DNA of 64,000 nucleotides. Source: Aurifilum marmelostoma. Lineage: Eukaryota > Ascomycota > Sordariomycetes > Diaporthales > Cryphonectriaceae. Position numbers and translations under genes: made by a program. Location of the stretch: the NCBI GenBank assembly GCA_027559495.1, contig JAMXSV010000003.1, forward strand, positions 1,240,001-1,304,000, in the 5' to 3' direction. Below, one piece after another: positions 45,669 through 58,710 of this stretch. The notes under the pieces are model-generated. The model worked only from the letters and a program-made list of their open reading frames with translations. It searched no databases and was not told the DNA's origin. The first letter of the stretch is position 1. Each line of letters starts with the position of its first letter.

Positions 45669-48600
45669 CTTGTCCAGCCGCTGCCGCAGTGAGGGGCACT
45701 TTTGGATCTGTGCGACCGCGTGTGAGGGTGTCCCACTGCTGGTAGTAGGCCGGTGGCGGTATCAGAAGCTTCGAGCTGTTGCGATATCCTTCGAACCGGA
45801 CTGTGGGGTCAGGAGTCTGTCATTGCCCGCCCTCGTATTGTCTTGTTGCCGGAGGAGGGCATCATCAACCAGCCATCGCGGCTGCCACGCGAGGTCCAGG
45901 TACCTTGGTACCTCCTCCTCATGGCGCGCAAGGGACCCCTGCTCCCCGCATGCGGCTTGCCGTCTGGCCCGTGCATCTTACGGCAGTAGGGAAAGTACAA
46001 CGGTACAAGATACTTTTTTTTTTTTTTTTTTTTTTTTGCTCACATACTTATTCAACCTGCATTCGACACTTCCTCTGGATGTTTGCAGCCTTGGCACCTC
46101 GCCAATGCTGCCCGTGTAAAGCAAAGAGATGGGAGCTTGTGGCGAGATGACTTGTGGTCACATAGTACTCACCCTTACCCACAATTGGAGACCGGCCAAG
46201 CAAGCGCTGGCGAGACAAGATACAATGGCTGTTGCTATAGCAGGGGGGGGGGGGGGGCTTGGAGTTGGGGTGCGTCGTGTATTTTCTTTTTTCTTCTTTT
46301 CCTCCTTCTTTTTATCCCCCCCACCGTCTCTTGGACGAGAAAGGGCGGCATATATTTGATAATAACACCGTTGTCAATTTGCGATCATGCCTGAGACGTA
46401 GGACCAAGATCCATCATGCTAAGACCGTCGCCTCATAGCACATTTTGAAATTACAGGATGCCCTTGATGTGTCTCTGAAAACTATTGTCAAGACTGTGTG
46501 GTGTCGAGACGACATCATTCAGCTCGTGGGACCAGGTTGCGCTGCATGAAATCAATCAATCTCTTGGCTAGATCTGTGTATCCCTCCCTACCATAGCAGC
46601 AACGACATGCCAGTAGGATCTCATCCAAGACCCAAATACTACCTACTACCAATAGTTGGAGGGCCAGGAGGGGTAACGAGATTGTGGTGGGATGAGCCAA
46701 GATTTTGTCGTTCTACTATGTACGCCTCAAGTGTTGATTGTCTCGCGTTCAGCACTGCGGCGAGACGATGGTCATGCTGTTTTCTCTTATTCGGGCCGAA
46801 AACACGCCCTCTCTCCCTACCTCTCTGGCGAGCAAAACACAGTCCCAAAAGCCACGGGCCTTATTTTGCCGAGATGCAAGTCAGGCCCATGCTTCTCAAA
46901 TGGCGACGGGAGTTCAAGTCGCTAGTGCCAAGGTTGTCAAGTCGGCCTCGACACCCGAATCAGATTGATTCAGGGGAATCAGGACAAGGGAGTTGAGTTT
47001 TTATAAGGTAACTACAATAGCTCTGAATGGTGACTGAGAATGCTGACCAGGCTGTGGAGATCCTCTTCTGGCTTGATGGGCGACCCGCAAACCGCGGAAG
47101 AGGATACTCAAATGTCCGCTCCAGGATTCGACATTGGTCCGGAACAACGAGGCCTGGACCCATCAATCATGTTCGGGAGAATTCGGCTGGGTTTTGCTCG
47201 CCAAAACTTCAGAAGCACTCTGTGCTCCAGCCTCCGCCCGCCAAACGAGAGAAGATGCACGTCAGCCAGAGTAATGAGGTGGCTCAAGTCCACCAAGCGA
47301 TGCCGGACTAGACGCAAGCAACGTTTGTCGAATTACGGCAAGCCGGCAGCCTCATGAGGCCCCCTCCCCCGGCGTCGCAAGCAGCAGGGCCCCCCACACG
47401 CAGTGCGACGAGGCGTTATGCGCCTTTGGTCATCTGGACGTCGAGACCGTTTCCGCGGGGCCCAAGAGGCCAGGTCAGCCCTGAGGTGTACTGCATGCCC
47501 CAGCTGTCCCGCATCAGTGGACGGCAACCATCCACCAAGCAGCTCACGGAAGGCGCACAGAAGTGACCGGCATCGTGGATGGTGGCCGCTCCTCGGACTT
47601 ACTGATCGACACACATGCAGAGTCGAGCTGCAACGTCATCAACATTCTATATGGGGTCTCGATAGACATCGGTATCTCGGGGTTGCCAACTGAGTTTGGA
47701 CACAGAGGTCTGCGGAGAGCACGTGGGGTCTGAGAGAGAGGCGACATCCCATCAGAAGTAGAGGCGAGGCGAGGCTAGCATGTGGTGCGACTTGGTTGGC
47801 TCAAGATAAGAGCTCCTCCAAGAACGACGGCTCCAGTGATTGGCTCCTCGCCGCATTCTCGCTGACAATTTCTCTGACATCAACGTACTCGCATGGATGA
47901 CGGTCACGAGGGCGCACGCAGGGTTTTGCATGTGCCAGGCCAGCCGCGCTCATCATCCCTGTTGCAGACTTTACAGTAACGACCTGCAGGATGCCCGCGC
48001 ACATCTTTTTTTCTCTTTTTTTCCCTTTTTTTCCCCTCCCTCCCTGTCATGCGCCCAATTCTGGAGGCTGATTGGACGACACAATTTTTGACGAATTCAA
48101 CCAGATTAAGGTTTGGGAAATGGTTTGAACAGCAGGTCATCCAGAGCTCTCTGTAGCACTGAACACCGAGCACGAAAAGCCATGGGCTGCTGGTTCTTAT
48201 GGTCAAAGCCATTCTCCACCGGCGCCTCCCGACGCTGCAAAATGACCCGAGAGAGCTCCTGCCTCGTGTTGAAGCAGACCCAGTGTGGGAGCCCGTTTTC
48301 GTGAGCATTGCAAATGCGCTTGCCAATATTTTCTCTAGCGATATCGGCCTTGGAAACAAGCGGCGGGTGATTGGCCTGAGATGAAGGAGCTCTGGAGCTT
48401 GACGTGGCTCCGTTCTTTTTTTCCCTGCAAGGGTGTTTGTGCAGTATGCAGAATCCTTGCTAGCGTTGTTCACTAGTTTGTGGGGGGGGGGAGATGTCGG
48501 GGTCGCCTGTAACGAAGAGAAGGATGACAGCATTCTTCAGTAAGATCATACCGAACACAAGTTCTCGAATAGAATATCTCTGAAGATGTAGAGGTAGGCA

Positions 48601-50862
48601 GTAGGTAGACAGCTTACCGAGGACGGTATCACGCCTTGAAACCGTGTCCGATAGGATTGTGAGGGGGAGGGATGGAATGCATCATAAAACGCTGTTCAAG
48701 AAGAGAGATCAGAATCAGAGTACACAGTACATAAGTACCGAGGTCGTTGGGTTTGTGAGAAGACCCTGGAAGGAAAACAACTGGGTTGCATTTAGACTTG
48801 CAGCTGTGTTCCAGCCAATGCTGGCTCGATTGGCTTTCCCACCATGTACATGTCAGATCTCCCAGACTACCAGGACGCCGGTTCTTTGGGGTGTGCATAG
48901 AGCCCACTCAGTGGATTAAACAGACAGAAACAGAACAAGGCAAGCATGGCAACTAGATTTGCTCAGTATGTGGCCAAAGGCCTCGGAAATAGTCACAGTT
49001 CACGAGCGCTGGCGAGGGAAATTCTACCGCTGGGTGACCATGCTGCCATTGGAGTCTTTTTGAGGGACCCAAGCACGAAGCTACCCTCCTCGTCCTCCTT
49101 CCTCTCGTCCTCCTCCTCCTTCTCGACTGTGGTCTGTGGGGCAGGGCTGCCTGTGCTCTCGAACCCCCACCTTCCAACCCCTGCAACTGGCATACCCTAG
49201 CAGCAGCACTACGTAGCCGCTTCTTCAATCCCCCAGCATTGCCCCTCTAGGCTCCGATCGGTCTCCTCCCCTCCATAGCCTTCCCTGTCCCTACCAATCT
49301 GCTTGCTTCGAATCTAATCGCATATTCACCTGGAGCAGAAGGCTTGGCTAGTGTGAGGTAGAAAACTTGCCCTGCCCTCTCTGCACCAACCTTTTCTTCT
49401 CTCCTTCCCTCCACAGACAAGCCCATCTCTCCCGCTTTGAGTTGTCAACAACAGCTCTGCACACCAAACACTCTGAGCAAACCCTCCATCTTCCTCCTGT
49501 TCGCCAGCGAATCTACACTCCAGTAAGTAACAATCAAGGTCCCGTTCCTACCCAACTCTGCCCTTCCCATGCCCTGCCACATCGAGGGGTTCCAAAAGTC
49601 AAGTCAAATCACGGCCAAACCTCCTACACTACGTTTCCATCGTCAATGTCCGCCGAACCAAAACCCGCGATTCTTTGGACAACGACGCAAGCTGGCCCAT
49701 GGATCCCATCTGCCCCTTTGGAAACCAACCTTCATCTCGACGAGGCTGCCTTCGTTAGACCAGCAGCTTTCACGTTCGCCTCGGATTTGGCCGCATCAAT
49801 CACGCTGCCCTTTTGTTGGGCTACTTAAACACTGTCAAGTCCGGGCTAAACTTGGTCTACTGGTATTACAACTTTGTGCTCCACGATACTTTTATTCTGG
49901 ACTTGACCTGTAGGTCATGAAGAAGGGACGCAAGAAAAGAAAGGGAAACCAAAAAGAAAAGGAAAAAAACTATACATAAAGAAAGAAGGAGAAAAAAAAA
50001 ACGCCATGGAGATGGTGTCATTCGCTTTCACCACCGATGAAGCTATACTGGTTTGCACCTGCGCCTGGTAGTTCTGGACCCATGATGATGACCTCATTGG
50101 TACATGGGCCTATTTCTCAGTCCAACCCGCCATCATTTACGCGAAGGTACAAATCGAATGATCGGCTAATTTCTCCGTTCGGTTGTGGCCAACGGAGTTC
50201 GAGAGATATGGAACCTGAGCCGCTTATCTCGTCCCGGCTGGGGTGTGCTGCCATGTCACCAAGATGGCACGCACCAACCTTCCTAGGAGGAAAAGGGTGG
50301 TGTCAGTTACGGATCTCTTCTACTGGGAGGTAACCTGCCACTGACTGGTTGCACCCACACCACCCACCAGGAGCACTCTTCCCATTTGTGCGAGGATCTC
50401 CTCGCCACAAGACTTGGGTCCTAACTCGGACTCAAATCACGGAACTATTGCAGCTCTTTGGTCACGCGTGGGCAACGTCTTATGGACTGTCGTGTGCCCA
50501 TCGCCAATGCGTATTCCAGCGCGATCAATAAAGCGACCACTCCAGTCTCAGGATGCTGTGCCAAAGTTACAGTCTAGACGCCATTCCATGACACTCCAGA
50601 GAACGGCAGATTCTTCTCTCGGTGACCATCCGACGTTGGCTTGATTGACTCTGACTCCTTGATGAAATTCCTGGAACTGGATAAGCTCTTAAGACCGGAT
50701 CAGTATTTTACTGACATATTCCCCTAACAGACCTAGCTACTAGGGCAGTGTTGCTGCTCTAAAATCGACGGCAAGCTTGTCCCTGCCTGCTTGGGACAGC
50801 TTTCAATCCCACAACGGGCACGCAAAACCGACCACTCATCTGTCTTGGAGTGGTGGCCTAGC
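45669..50862. other. Largest gene gap (5.2 kb): apc15 promoter to glt1 leader
   Basis: No gene could be supported. Noted content: T19-like run (46014-46037), G15 run (46243-46257), T/C-rich patch (48003-48050), CACGTG at 47720-47725, and a long CT-rich segment (49080-49560). Plus-strand frames around 47.0-47.7 kb and 48.2-48.4 kb look partly protein-like but are interrupted and unassigned. The last 1-1.5 kb is probably the glt1 promoter and leader. Confidence 0.5.
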
Positions 50863-53800
50863 ATGGGCTTGGCTACCGATTTCGACGATCGACAAGTACA
50901 TTTGCAGGCTGAATCGGAGGCGTACAAGCCTTATGAGTACCAGCAAGATGGCAATGGTTCCTGGGCCGGTGCCCTGCCGGTGAAGCAGTAAGCTATATTG
51001 TCTCTTTCGAGGCTTCTCCCTTCAACCATCACTAACGATGTCGCCCAGGGGACTTTACGACCCTTCTTTGGAAAAGGACGCATGCGGTGTCGGTTTCGCC
51101 TGGTATGTTGCTGCCCTGTGCTCACCTGCGGGATGCCTTTGCTAATGTGACACAGCAACATCAAGGGCAAGCCGAGCCACAAGATTGTCAGCGATGGTAA
51201 GCATACGTTCCTCGTGGAGCCACACATAGTAGGAGTTATGCTAACACTCACAAGCTCGCAACCTGCTTTGCAACATGACCCACCGGGGTGCTGTGGGCTC
51301 TGATGCGCGAGACGGTGATGGTGCTGGTGTCATGACGTCGATCCCCTTCAAGTTTTTCATCAAGAACTTTGAGCGTGATGTCGGCATCAAGCTTCCGCCT
51401 CCTGGCCAGTACGCCGTGGGCAACCTGTTCTTCAACCCTGACCCAGAGACCCTGCAGGAGCAGAAGCGGCAGTTGGAAGATATCGCCGAGTCCCTGGGCC
51501 TGCGAGTCCTGGGATGGCGAGAGCCTCCTGTGGACTCGTCTCTGCTTGGACCTGCTGCCCTCAGCCGCCAGCCTACCATCCTGCAGCCCTTCGTCGTGCT
51601 GGCATCTGCGTACGGCTCCGGAAACGCGCCTGAGCCGGCCGACCTCGAGAAGTTCGATGAGCGTCAGTTTGAGAGGCAGCTCTACGTCCTCAGGAAGCGC
51701 TCCACTCACACCATTGGCCTGCACAATTGGTTTTACATCTGCTCCCTGTCCAACAAGAACATTGTCTACAAGGGCCAGTTGGCACCTGTGCAGGTCTACC
51801 AGTACTACCACGACCTGGTGAATGCCGACTACGAAGCACACTTCGCACTAGTGCACTCACGCTTCTCAACCAACACATTCCCTTCTTGGGACCGAGCGCA
51901 GCCTCTGCGATGGGCTGCTCACAATGGTAAGTACATTGATGAGACTTCTCTAGTCACACAAGAGGTGCTGAAATAAAGGCAGGTGAAATCAATACCCTCC
52001 GTGGTAATAAGAACTGGATGAGAGCTCGGGAGGGTGTGATGCAGTCGGACATTTTTGCGGACGAGTTGGAGATGCTGTATCCTATTGTAGAGGACGGTGG
52101 CTCGGACTCTGCTGCTTTCGATAACGTCCTCGAGCTTCTCACCATCAACGGTGTGCTCTCTCTGCCAGAGGCTGTCATGCTGATGGTTCCCGAGGCATGG
52201 CAGGGTAATACTTCCATGGATCCCAAGAAGGCCGCTTTTTACGAGTGGGCCGCTTGCCAGATGGAGCCATGGGATGGCCCTGCTCTCTTTACCTTTGCCG
52301 ATGGGCGTTTCTGCGGCGCCAATCTCGACCGAAATGGTCTGAGGCCGTGCCGTTACTATGTCATGGATGATGACCGTATCATCTGTGCCTCCGAGGTTGG
52401 CACTATCCACGTAGAGCCCGAGCGTGTCATCCAGAAAGGCCGTCTGCAGCCCGGTCGCATGCTGCTCGTCGACACAAAGGCTGGTCGTATCATTGATGAT
52501 CGTGAACTGAAGGAGGCCGTATCAAGCCGACAAGACTTCCGCGCTTGGCTCGACAGCGAGCTTGTCACCATGCCTACGGTCCTCAGCACAATGTCCGCCG
52601 ACAAGAGCCTCGAGCTGGCCGCCAAGCCTGACACTTTTGCCCTGCAGGAGGATCCTCTCCTTCTCGCCTTTGGCTACACTTTTGAGCAGGTCTCGCTGCT
52701 GCTGGCCCCCATGGCTTCTGACGAGAAGGAAGCTCTCGGCTCCATGGGTAACGATGCCCCTCTCGCCTGCCTCTCCCCGGCCCCGCGCATGCTCTACGAG
52801 TACTTTCGGCAGCTGTTCGCACAGGTTACCAACCCTCCCATCGACCCCATCAGAGAGTCCATTGTCATGTCTCTGGAATGCTACGTCGGTCCTCAGGGGA
52901 ACCTGCTGGAGATGGATCCTTCGCAGTGCGGTCGCCTGCTCCTGCCGAGCCCCATCCTGTCGATTCCTGAGTTCAACGCCCTGAGAAGCATGTCCAAGAT
53001 CCACCCTGAGTGGACAGTCAAGGTCATTGATCTCACCTTCCCCAAGCAGGATGGTATCGAGGGCTATATTCGACATCTCGACTTCATCTGCAACGAGGCC
53101 ACGGCTGCGATTGAGGCTCGAGACCGGATCATCATCCTCTCCGACCGCAACACCTCGGCTGATCGCGTTGCCGTCTCGGCTCTCCTGGCTTCTGGTATGG
53201 TCCACCACCACCTCATCAGCAACAAATGGCGATCTATGGCTGCCATCGTCCTTGAGACTGCTGAGGCCCGCGAGGTCCACCACATGTGTGTCCTCCTCGG
53301 CTACGGTGCCGATGCGATCAACCCTTACCTCGCTATGGAGTGTATCCTAAAGCTGAACCGGGAGAAGCTCATCAAGAAGAACCTGTCCGACGATGCCCTC
53401 ATCCAGAACTACAAGCACTCCTGCGATGGTGGTATTCTTAAGGTCATGAGTAAGATGGGTATCTCCACGTTGGCTAGTTACAAGGGTGCGCAGATCTTCG
53501 AGGCTTTGGGTGTGGATGACACCGTTGTCGAACGGTGCTTCAGGGGCACCACAACACGCATCAAGGGTATCACCTTCGACCTCATCGCCGAGGACGCCTT
53601 CAGGCTTCACGAGCGCGGTTTCCCCCTCCCGCTACACTGTTGGCGTTCCCGGTCTCCCCGAGTCCGGCGAGTACCACTGGCGAGACGGCGGAGAGGCTCA
53701 CATCAACGACCCTACCTCCATTGCCAACATCCAAGATGCCGTTCGCAACAAGAACGACAAGTCGTACGAGACATATTCCCGCTCCGAGTACGAGCAGATC

Positions 53801-56800
53801 AAGAACTGCACGCTCAGAGGCATGCTGGACTTTGACTTCGATGAGTCCAAATCAATCCCCATTGACCAGGTCGAGCCATGGACCGAGATCGTCCGACGTT
53901 TCTGCACAGGTGCCATGTCCTATGGGTCCATTTCCATGGAGTCCCACTCGACTCTGGCCATTGCCATGAACCGCCTTGGAGGAAAGTCCAACACAGGCGA
54001 GGGTGGTGAGGATCCCGAGCGTTCCCACGTCGACGAGAACGGTGATACTCGGCGTTCCGCAATTAAACAGATCGCCAGCGGGAGATTCGGTGTTACTTCG
54101 GCGTATTTGTGCGATTCCGATGAGCTCCAGATCAAGATGGCGCAAGGTGCGAAGCCTGGCGAAGGAGGCGAACTGCCCGGTCACAAGGTCAGCAAGAGTA
54201 TTGCGCGTACGCGCCACTCGACACCGGGCGTTGGTCTCATCTCTCCTCCCCCTCACCACGACATTTACTCCATCGAGGATCTGAAGCAGCTCATCTATGA
54301 CCTCAAGTGCTCCGGCCCGCGGTCTCGCGTCTCCGTCAAGCTCGTCTCCGAGGCTGGTGTTGGTATTGTTGCTGCTGGTGTGGCAAAGGCCAAGGCTGAT
54401 CACATCCTTATCTCCGGCCATGACGGTGGTACCGGTGCCTCTCGATGGACTGGTATCAAATACGCTGGCCTTCCCTGGGAGCTGGGTCTTGCCGAGACTC
54501 ATCAGACCCTCGTCCTGAACGATCTCCGTGGCCGTGTTGTTGTTCAAACAGACGGCCAGATTCGCACAGGAAGAGACGTCGCCGTGGCGTGCTTATTGGG
54601 TGCCGAGGAATGGGGCTTTGCTACCACTCCTTTGATCGCCATGGGTTGTATCATGATGCGAAAGTGTCACTTGAACAGTAAGTCGGATTCCCCTTGATAT
54701 GGCGTTTCGCGGCTAACCCGGACTAGCGTGCCCCGTGGGAATTGCTACGCAAGATCCTGTTCTGCGTGCGAAATTCAAGGGAACGCCTGAGGAAGTTGTC
54801 AACTTCTTCTACTATGTTGCGAATGAGCTGCGTGCGATCATGGCGCAGCTCGGTTTCAGGACTGTCAACGAGATGGTCGGTCATGTGGAGTGTCTAAAGG
54901 TTCGAGACGACCTCAGGACGCGTAAGACGGAGAACATTGACTTGTCTCTCCTTCTCACGCCTGCGCACAAGATGCGCACCGGGGTCGCCACATTCAACGT
55001 TCGCAAGCAGGACCACCGCCTATACGTCCGCTTGGACAACAAGCTCATCTCCGAGGCTGAGCTCACGCTAGACAAGGGCCTGCCGAGCCGTATCGAGTGT
55101 GATATCATCAACACGGATCGTGCTATGGGTACATCTCTCTCTTATCAGATCTCGAAGCGCTACGGAGAGGCTGGTCTCCCGACCGACACTGTTCACGTCT
55201 CCATCAAGGGATCTGCCGGCCAGTCATTCGGCGCCTTCTTGGCTCCTGGTGTGACACTCGAGCTCGAGGGCGATGCCAACGACTATGTCGGCAAGGGCCT
55301 TAGCGGTGGTAGGGTCATCATATACCCTCCTCGCTCTGCCGTGTTCAAAGCCGAGGAGAATATCCTGATCGGCAATGTCTGTCTCTACGGTGCCACAGCT
55401 GGTCACTGTTACTTCCGTGGTGTGGCAGCCGAGCGTTTCGCCGTCCGGAACTCAGGAGCGCATGCCGTCGTCGAAGGTGTCGGTGACCACGGTTGTGAGT
55501 ACATGACCGGAGGTCGAATCATCATTCTTGGCAGCACAGGCCGAAACTTCGCCGCGGGCATGTCGGGCGGAATTGCGTACGTCCTCGACAAGGACCATGA
55601 CTTCATGTCCAAGCTCAACACGGAGATGGTGGAAGCCTGCAGTATCGAGGACCCCCAGGAAATCGCCTTTGTCCGTGGCATGATCGAGGATCATCATCAC
55701 TACACGGGCTCTGAGCTGGCTGCCCGCATTCTGGTCGACTTCAACCGTATCCTGCCTCGCTTCGTCAAGGTTCTACCTGTCGACTACAAGAGGGTCCTCG
55801 AGGAGGATGCTGCCAAGGCCGCCGAGGCCAAGAAGGCTGAGCTCAATCTGCCTATCCTCCCCAAGAAGGAGGACAAGAAGAAGGCTGCGCCTCTCCAGGA
55901 CATGGAGGAGGCAATGGGTGACGAGAAGGCTGAGAAGCGTAGGAAGGCACTTGTCCTGGACAAGACTAAGGGCTTCATGAAGTACCACCGACGTGCCGAG
56001 AAGTACCGTGATGCCAAGTCGCGTGTCAAGGATTGGGCCGAGCTCTCCTCTCGACTGGATGAGGACGAGCTGAAGTACCAATCTGCTCGCTGTATGGACT
56101 GTGGAGTTCCGTTCTGCCAGTCTGACACCGGCTGCCCCATCTCGAACATCATTCCCAAGTGGAACGAGCTGGTCTTCCAGAACCAGTGGCAGGACGCTCT
56201 CAACCGTCTGCTCATGACCAACAACTTCCCCGAGTTCACTGGTCGTGTCTGCCCGGCCCCTTGCGAGGGTGCTTGCGTTCTGGGCATCAACGAGGACCCT
56301 GTCGGCATCAAGTCGATCGAGTGCGCCATCATCGACAGGGGATTTGAGATGGGCTGGATGGTTCCACGTCCTCCCAAGGTCCGCACCGGCAAGAAGGTCG
56401 CCATCATCGGCTCTGGACCTGCCGGTCTTGCAGCCGCCGACCAACTCAACAGGGCTGGGCACCTGGTTACGCTGTACGAGCGCAACGACCGCCTGGGAGG
56501 CCTGCTCATGTATGGTATTCCCAACATGAAGCTCGACAAGCGCGTTGTCAAGCGCCGAACCGACTTTATGGCCGAGGAGGGTATCGTGTTCAAGACCGGC
56601 GTTGCCATCGGCGAGGATATTACGATTCATGACCTCAAGGCCCAGAACGACGCTGTCATCATCGCCACCGGAGCCACCGTCGCGCGAGATCTCCCCATCG
56701 AGGGTCGCAACCTGGAGGGCATCCACTTTGCCATGGAGTTCCTGCACAAGAACACCAAGTCTCTGCTGGACTCTGAACTCCAGGATGGCACCTACCTCTC

Positions 56801-57564
56801 GGCCAAGGGCAAGCACGTCGTTGTCATTGGCGGCGGTGACACCGGTAATGACTGTATCGGTACGTCTGTCCGCCACGGAGCCAAGTCCGTCGTCAACTTC
56901 GAGCTGCTCCCACAGCCGCCTGAGACCCGTGCCCGCGACAATCCTTGGCCGCAGTGGCCCCGCATCTACCGTGTGGACTACGGACACACGGAGGTGCGAC
57001 AGCACACCGGCAAGGACCCCCGTGAGTACAACATCAAGTCGGCACGCTTTGTCGATGACGGCAACGGGCGCGTCAAGGGCATCGAGACGGTGCGCGTCGA
57101 GTGGGTCAAGAACGAGCAGGGCGGCTGGGTGGTCCAGGACAAGGAGGGCTCTGAGGAGTTCTTCCCTGCTGACATGGTCCTCCTGTCCATGGGTTTCCTG
57201 GGGCCTGAGCAGCGCGTCTTCGCAGACTCGATCGAGCTTGACCCGAGGAAGAACATCAAGACGCCTCAGGGCAAATACCACACCAACATTCCAGGTGTGT
57301 TTGCGGCCGGTGATTGCCGTCGCGGACAGTCGCTGATTGTCTGGTGAGTACAACGACTTTCCTCCCCTATCGGTACAAGGACATGCATATATGTAGAACA
57401 ATCTGCTGACAATTGTGATCAGGGGTATCAACGAGGGTCGTCAGGCCGCTCGCGAGGTCGACCTGTACCTAGAGCACAGCACAAACCTGCCTGTGACGGG
57501 TGGCATTGTCCGACGCAGCGCCCAGGAGGTCATGCACACTATCACTCCTGTGGCTGCTTCTTAG
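50863..57564 (+). CDS. glt1: NADH-dependent glutamate synthase (GOGAT), one apparent frameshift
   Basis: GOGAT converts glutamine and 2-oxoglutarate to two glutamates with NADH, closing the GS-GOGAT ammonium cycle. Exons: 50863-50987, 51049-51102, 51156-51196, 51255-51926, 51983-54677, 54727-57343 and 57423-57564; corrected length 2114 residues, normal for the single-chain eukaryotic enzyme. The class II amidotransferase domain starts at Cys54 in 'EKDACGVGF', the nucleophile exposed by propeptide cleavage. The FMN domain is followed by 3Fe-4S cysteines in 'CIMMRKCHLNTCPVGIATQD', the GXGXG domain, then the beta-subunit-like part. This has Fe-S motifs 'CMDCGVPFCQSDTGC' and 'CPAPCEGACVLG', FAD site 'VAIIGSGPAGLAAADQL' and NADH site 'VVVIGGGDTGND'. 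One extra C in 53622-53626 breaks the frame between 'HERGFP' and 'SRYTVGVPGLPESGEYHW'. Confidence 0.96.
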
Positions 57565-58710
57565 AGCAAAAGAAGTTCAGGCACCTATACTTTTACGATT
57601 GTACGATTCAGCTCGCCCTGGGACGATTCTCTTTCCTGCATATATGGTGCTTTTGTCGATGGAGCCTTTTTCATGTCAAGACGGAGTGTGGGGCAAAGGA
57701 GAAAAGAAAAGCAAAAAAAAAGTGCGGCCAATTTGGGACGGGGTTTGACACAGCAGGGCATACCCAATTATGAAGGGGGATGGGAGCAGAAAGGTTTTGA
57801 CTTCCGTTCTTTCGTCTTTGATACCAAAACAAAAAATGCGGCAACGGTGGACGGATCGGCTACCTTCTTCCCTCCTCTTTTTGTCTGATTTCATTTTACT
57901 TTTGCAACTGAAAAGTTTTCTTCTAGCTTGCTTGCTCTTGCTTCCTTTGTGTTGTTCCATGCTTGTACTGATAAAACTTTTCTGACAAGTCTTGTTGTGA
58001 ACACTATTAAGAGATAATATGTAGACCAATGAGCATTTTGAGAAATCTTTTTGGAGTAGAGAGTGACGCAGGAGAGTGACCCTGGGTATATATCCTCAGA
58101 TTTTTGGATACTGCTGAGATTGATTTGTAGACCCAACATTAATACTCTAGATAGGTATCTCCTGAACCAAGTTATATAGTACGATGCTGTACTCACCACT
58201 TACGACCTAATTATGCAATTGTTCTCCTTTTGAATGCCTAGTATGTCTATCACACTGTCCAAGTCTCTGAGATGAGGCACACAGTATGTAGAGAGCGTGC
58301 GGTATGACAGTGGATACTATGTACCATGTACTTGTACTATCTGTATGGATGGTGAGCAGTGCACGTGGGAAGGCAGGCTGTCTGATAGGTCAATCAAGGT
58401 CCCCACACCGTCATGCAATAGACAAGGTCCTCCCTGGCTGCAAGATGCTGGGATGGCGGGGCAGCTTGTCTTTAGGTAACATCTTCCATTCGCCAGTGTG
58501 ACTTCCTCATCCAAGGTTGGGAACCTGAAATTCTTCCTTAACCTCGAGCTCGATTGCTTCAAATTGGTCTGTGACAAGCCGTATTATTATTTTCCAATTG
58601 AATAGGCACGACGCTGGACTAGGCCGCCCCCTTTTCCCGTTTGCGTATACTTACGAATTCTTCGCATCGTTGCAGGCACAGACGGCACCGCCCGTCCAAG
58701 CCCGTCCAAG
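57565..58710. other. Intergenic: glt1 3' flank and vtc promoter
   Basis: These 1.15 kb contain the glt1 3' flank with an A8 run near 57714-57721 and the vtc upstream region with a Pho4-type E-box (listed separately). No gene seen. Confidence 0.65.
58361..58369 (+). promoter_or_regulatory. GCACGTGGG, Pho4/NUC-1-type binding site upstream of the VTC gene
   Basis: The sequence GCACGTGGG matches the high-affinity yeast Pho4 site, which is a CACGTG core with 3' GG. It lies 342 bp before the VTC start codon. VTC genes are members of the phosphate-starvation regulon in yeast, and Neurospora NUC-1 is the Pho4-like bHLH factor. Use in this organism is inference; a 9-mer can occur by chance. Confidence 0.45.

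Noticed and set aside
47904..48533. 209-codon minus-strand frame
   Set aside because: It contains a low-complexity Lys/Arg block from a T-rich tract on the other strand and no recognisable domain.
49367..49828. 153-codon plus-strand frame before glt1
   Set aside because: Pyrimidine-rich sequence of promoter or leader type; Ser/Thr/Pro/His/Leu-rich product without family likeness.
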